From: an uncultured Tateyamaria sp.
Lineage (GTDB): Bacteria; Pseudomonadota; Alphaproteobacteria; Rhodobacterales; Rhodobacteraceae
Length of the DNA stretch: 64,000 nt
Assembly (NCBI RefSeq): GCF_947503385.1
Contig: NZ_CANNDO010000003.1
Span: 62,001-126,000, forward strand
Direction of reading: 5' to 3'
The notes below the pieces were generated by a model. That model saw nothing but the letters and a program-made list of their open reading frames with translations. It did not search any database and was not told where the DNA came from. The translations under genes were made by a program, and so were the position numbers. Positions 62,007 to 64,000 of this stretch are shown here, one piece after another (the first letter of the stretch is position 1; each line of letters begins with the position of its first letter).

Positions 62007-64000
62007 TCAGCCACATTTCGAATAGCCGCAAGACGCGCAGGTCATGCAACCTTCGATCATCCGCATCTCAAAGCTGCCGCAACTGGAACAGGCTTTGCCC
62101 TTTGGCGCATCAAGCCCCACCACCTGCGCCTGCGGATCGGTCTTCAATCCCATGCCCTCGCCTTCGATGAACCCTGTGGCCACCATATGCTGCTCGATCA
62201 CACCACCGATGGCCGCAAGGATCGAGGGAATGTACTTGCCCTGCATCCACGCACCGCCGCGCGGGTCGAACACCGCCTTTAACTCCTCCACGACAAAGCT
62301 CACGTCGCCACCGCGCCGGAACACTGCCGAAATCATCCGGGTCAGCGCCACGGTCCACGCAAAGTGCTCCATGTTCTTGGAATTGATGAACACCTCGAAC
62401 GGGCGCCGGTGCCCACCGATCACCAGATCATTGATGGTGATATAAAGCGCATGTTCGCTGTCGGGCCATTTCACTTTATACGTATTGCCCTCAAGGGCAC
62501 TTGGTCGGTCCAGCGGTTCCGCCATATAGATCACATCGCCATGGGGCTGCAGCGGCTCTGCATCATCCGTGGCCACGACATCCCGCGCACCTGCGTCCTT
62601 CTTCTCTTCTGAAATACTCAAAACACTGCCCGTGACGTCATTGGGCCGGTAGGTCGTGCAGCCTTTGCACCCCTGATCCCACGCCGCCATATAGACGTCC
62701 TTGAAATCGTCAAAGCTGATGTCCTCGGGACAGTTGATCGTTTTGGAGATCGAAGAGTCGACCCATTTCTGCGCCGCCGCCTGCATCTTCACATGCTCGA
62801 TCGGGGCCAGTGTCTGCGCGTTCACGAAATAGTCGGGCAGGTCCGCGTCACCAAACATCTCGCGCCACATCTGTACGGCGTAATCTTCGACCTCTTCCTC
62901 GGTACGCGTGCCATCCTTTTGCAGCACCTTGCGGGTGTAAGAATAGGCAAAGACGGGCTCGATCCCCGAACTGACGTTCCCCGCATAAAGCGAGATCGTG
63001 CCCGTGGGCGCGATGGACGTCAGCAAGGCGTTACGGATGCCATGTTCCGCCACCGCGTCCCGCACGTCCGCATCCATCGCCTGCATCGCGCCTGACTTCA
63101 GGAACCCCTCCGCATCAAAGAGTGGAAAGGCGCCCTTTTCGGTCGCCAATTGCACCGACGCCAGATACGCGGCGCGGGCGATCGCTTTCAGCCAGTGCTC
63201 CGTCTGACGCGCCGCCTCGTCGGATCCATAGCGCAGACCGACCATCAACAGCGCATCGGCCAGCCCCGTTACCCCAAGGCCGATGCGCCGCTTGGCCTGC
63301 GCCTCGCGCGCCTGCGCCTCCAGCGGGAATTTCGAGGCATCAACCACGTTGTCCATCATCCGCACTGCCGTGCCCACCAGATCGGCCAGTCCCGCTTCGT
63401 CCAGTTGCGCCGCAGCGTCAAGAGGGTCGCGGACCAACCGCGCGAGGTTGATCGACCCCAACAGGCACGCGCCATAGGGCGGCAGGGGCTGTTCGCCACA
63501 GGGGTTGGTGGCGGCAATCGTCTCGCAATAGTTCAGGTTGTTGGCCGCGTTGATCCTGTCGATAAAGATCACCCCCGGCTCGGCATAATCATAAGTCGAC
63601 CGCATGATCGCGTTCCACAGGTCCCGCGCCTGCACGGTCTTGTAGACCGTGTCGCCAAACACCAAATCCCACGACCCGTCCGCCTTGACCGCGTCCATGA
63701 ACGCATCCGTGACCAGCACGGACACGTTGAACATGCGCAGCCGTGCGGCATCCGACTTGGCGGTGATGAACTCTTCGATATCGGGATGGTCACAGCGCAT
63801 CGTGGCCATCATCGCGCCACGGCGGCTGCCTGCGGACATGATCGTGCGGCACATCGCGTCCCACACGTCCATAAAGGACAATGGCCCCGACGCATCCGCC
63901 GCCACACCGCTGACCGCAGCCCCCTTGGGCCGGATGGTCGAGAAGTCATAGCCGATGCCGCCGCCCTGCTGCATGGTCAGCGCGGCCTCCTTGAGCATGT
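62007..64000 (-). CDS. nrdJ: Vitamin B12-dependent ribonucleotide reductase (5' end outside window)
   Basis: 664 C-terminal residues are visible. It reduces ribonucleotides using adenosylcobalamin. The class II signature [20 protein letters not shown] holds the active-site Cys and Glu. [28 protein letters not shown] and the C-terminal redox Cys pairs with a zinc ribbon ([10 protein letters not shown] and [13 protein letters not shown]) are also clear. A linker near residue 465 encodes [13 protein letters not shown] over DNA that closely resembles the repeated post-stop element. It shares B12 dependence with Ecm. Confidence 0.95.
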   Translation of the reverse strand, partial: MLKEAALTMQQGGGIGYDFSTIRPKGAAVSGVAADASGPLSFMDVWDAMCRTIMSAGSRRGAMMATMRCDHPDIEEFITAKSDAARLRMFNVSVLVTDAFMDAVKADGSWDLVFGDTVYKTVQARDLWNAIMRSTYDYAEPGVIFIDRINAANNLNYCETIAATNPCGEQPLPPYGACLLGSINLARLVRDPLDAAAQLDEAGLADLVGTAVRMMDNVVDASKFPLEAQAREAQAKRRIGLGVTGLADALLMVGLRYGSDEAARQTEHWLKAIARAAYLASVQLATEKGAFPLFDAEGFLKSGAMQAMDADVRDAVAEHGIRNALLTSIAPTGTISLYAGNVSSGIEPVFAYSYTRKVLQKDGTRTEEEVEDYAVQMWREMFGDADLPDYFVNAQTLAPIEHVKMQAAAQKWVDSSISKTINCPEDISFDDFKDVYMAAWDQGCKGCTTYRPNDVTGSVLSISEEKKDAGARDVVATDDAEPLQPHGDVIYMAEPLDRPSALEGNTYKVKWPDSEHALYITINDLVIGGHRRPFEVFINSKNMEHFAWTVALTRMISAVFRRGGDVSFVVEELKAVFDPRGGAWMQGKYIPSILAAIGGVIEQHMVATGFIEGEGMGLKTDPQAQVVGLDAPKGKACSSCGSFEMRMIEGCMTCASCGYSKCG

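Overview
The window is chromosomal DNA of a marine-type alphaproteobacterium of the Rhodobacterales (roseobacter group). The evidence is a high-GC genome, a complete set of ethylmalonyl-CoA pathway enzymes, a TCA-cycle supercluster (sdh, mdh, suc, lpd) typical of that order, a LuxR/LuxI pair, a Hint-domain protein, a B12-dependent ribonucleotide reductase, and several families largely restricted to the group. These assignments rest on sequence recognition only; no database search was run.

Layout. 1-4.6 kb: end of a nucleoside-type ABC importer (ATPase and two permeases), then a TSUP exporter coupled to a TIGR02186-type protein. 4.7-7.9 kb (minus): RecD-like helicase, then a quorum-sensing unit (small ORF, luxR, luxI). 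8.1-13.5 kb: ethylmalonyl-CoA module, with ccr and a PlsB-like acyltransferase on the minus strand, divergent from a small membrane protein and ethylmalonyl-CoA mutase. A 30-bp tandem repeat carrying TTTGCAA motifs lies before the mutase. 13.7-14.8 kb: H-NS-like protein and deoD.

14.9-25.6 kb is one long minus-strand block: mcl2, nnrU-like, DUF1737, mch, two exported proteins (DUF4344, DUF1194), sdhC, sdhD, sdhA, a FkbM methyltransferase, a lipoprotein, sdhB, a glycosyltransferase and a DUF1989 protein. 25.9-27.5 kb holds a small secreted protein, a GNAT and a second TSUP. 27.7-43.9 kb is the plus-strand TCA block: mdh, an exported protein, a broken glycosyltransferase, an adenylate cyclase, sucC, three exported proteins, a GT25, sucD, another exported protein, sucA, sucB, VOC, MAPEG, membrane protein, MAPEG, lpd. 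44-56 kb: fasciclin protein; an ftsE-ftsX-plsC-PPOX operon; a zinc-ribbon protein; and an argH to lysA to TIGR02302 unit divergent from a TlpA-like thioredoxin. 56.3-64 kb: a degenerate exported-protein gene, a cell-wall hydrolase, small unknowns, a fatty acid hydroxylase, a Hint protein, an LpxR-like protein and the 3' two-thirds of nrdJ.

How it fits together. Ccr, Ecm, Mch and Mcl2 belong to acetyl-CoA assimilation by the ethylmalonyl-CoA route, which delivers glyoxylate, malate and succinyl-CoA to Sdh, Mdh and Suc enzymes encoded beside them.

The most striking observations are: (1) paired GTGATCAC palindromes, 21 bp centre to centre, at almost the same distance upstream of both sdhC and sucC; (2) a repeated element placed just after stop codons, with a near copy inside nrdJ; (3) the TTTGCAA tandem repeat before ecm; (4) a set of small exported two-cysteine proteins scattered through the mdh-suc block, which may be an undescribed family; and (5) two decayed genes. 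No tRNA, rRNA, CRISPR array, insertion sequence or phage integration site was recognised.
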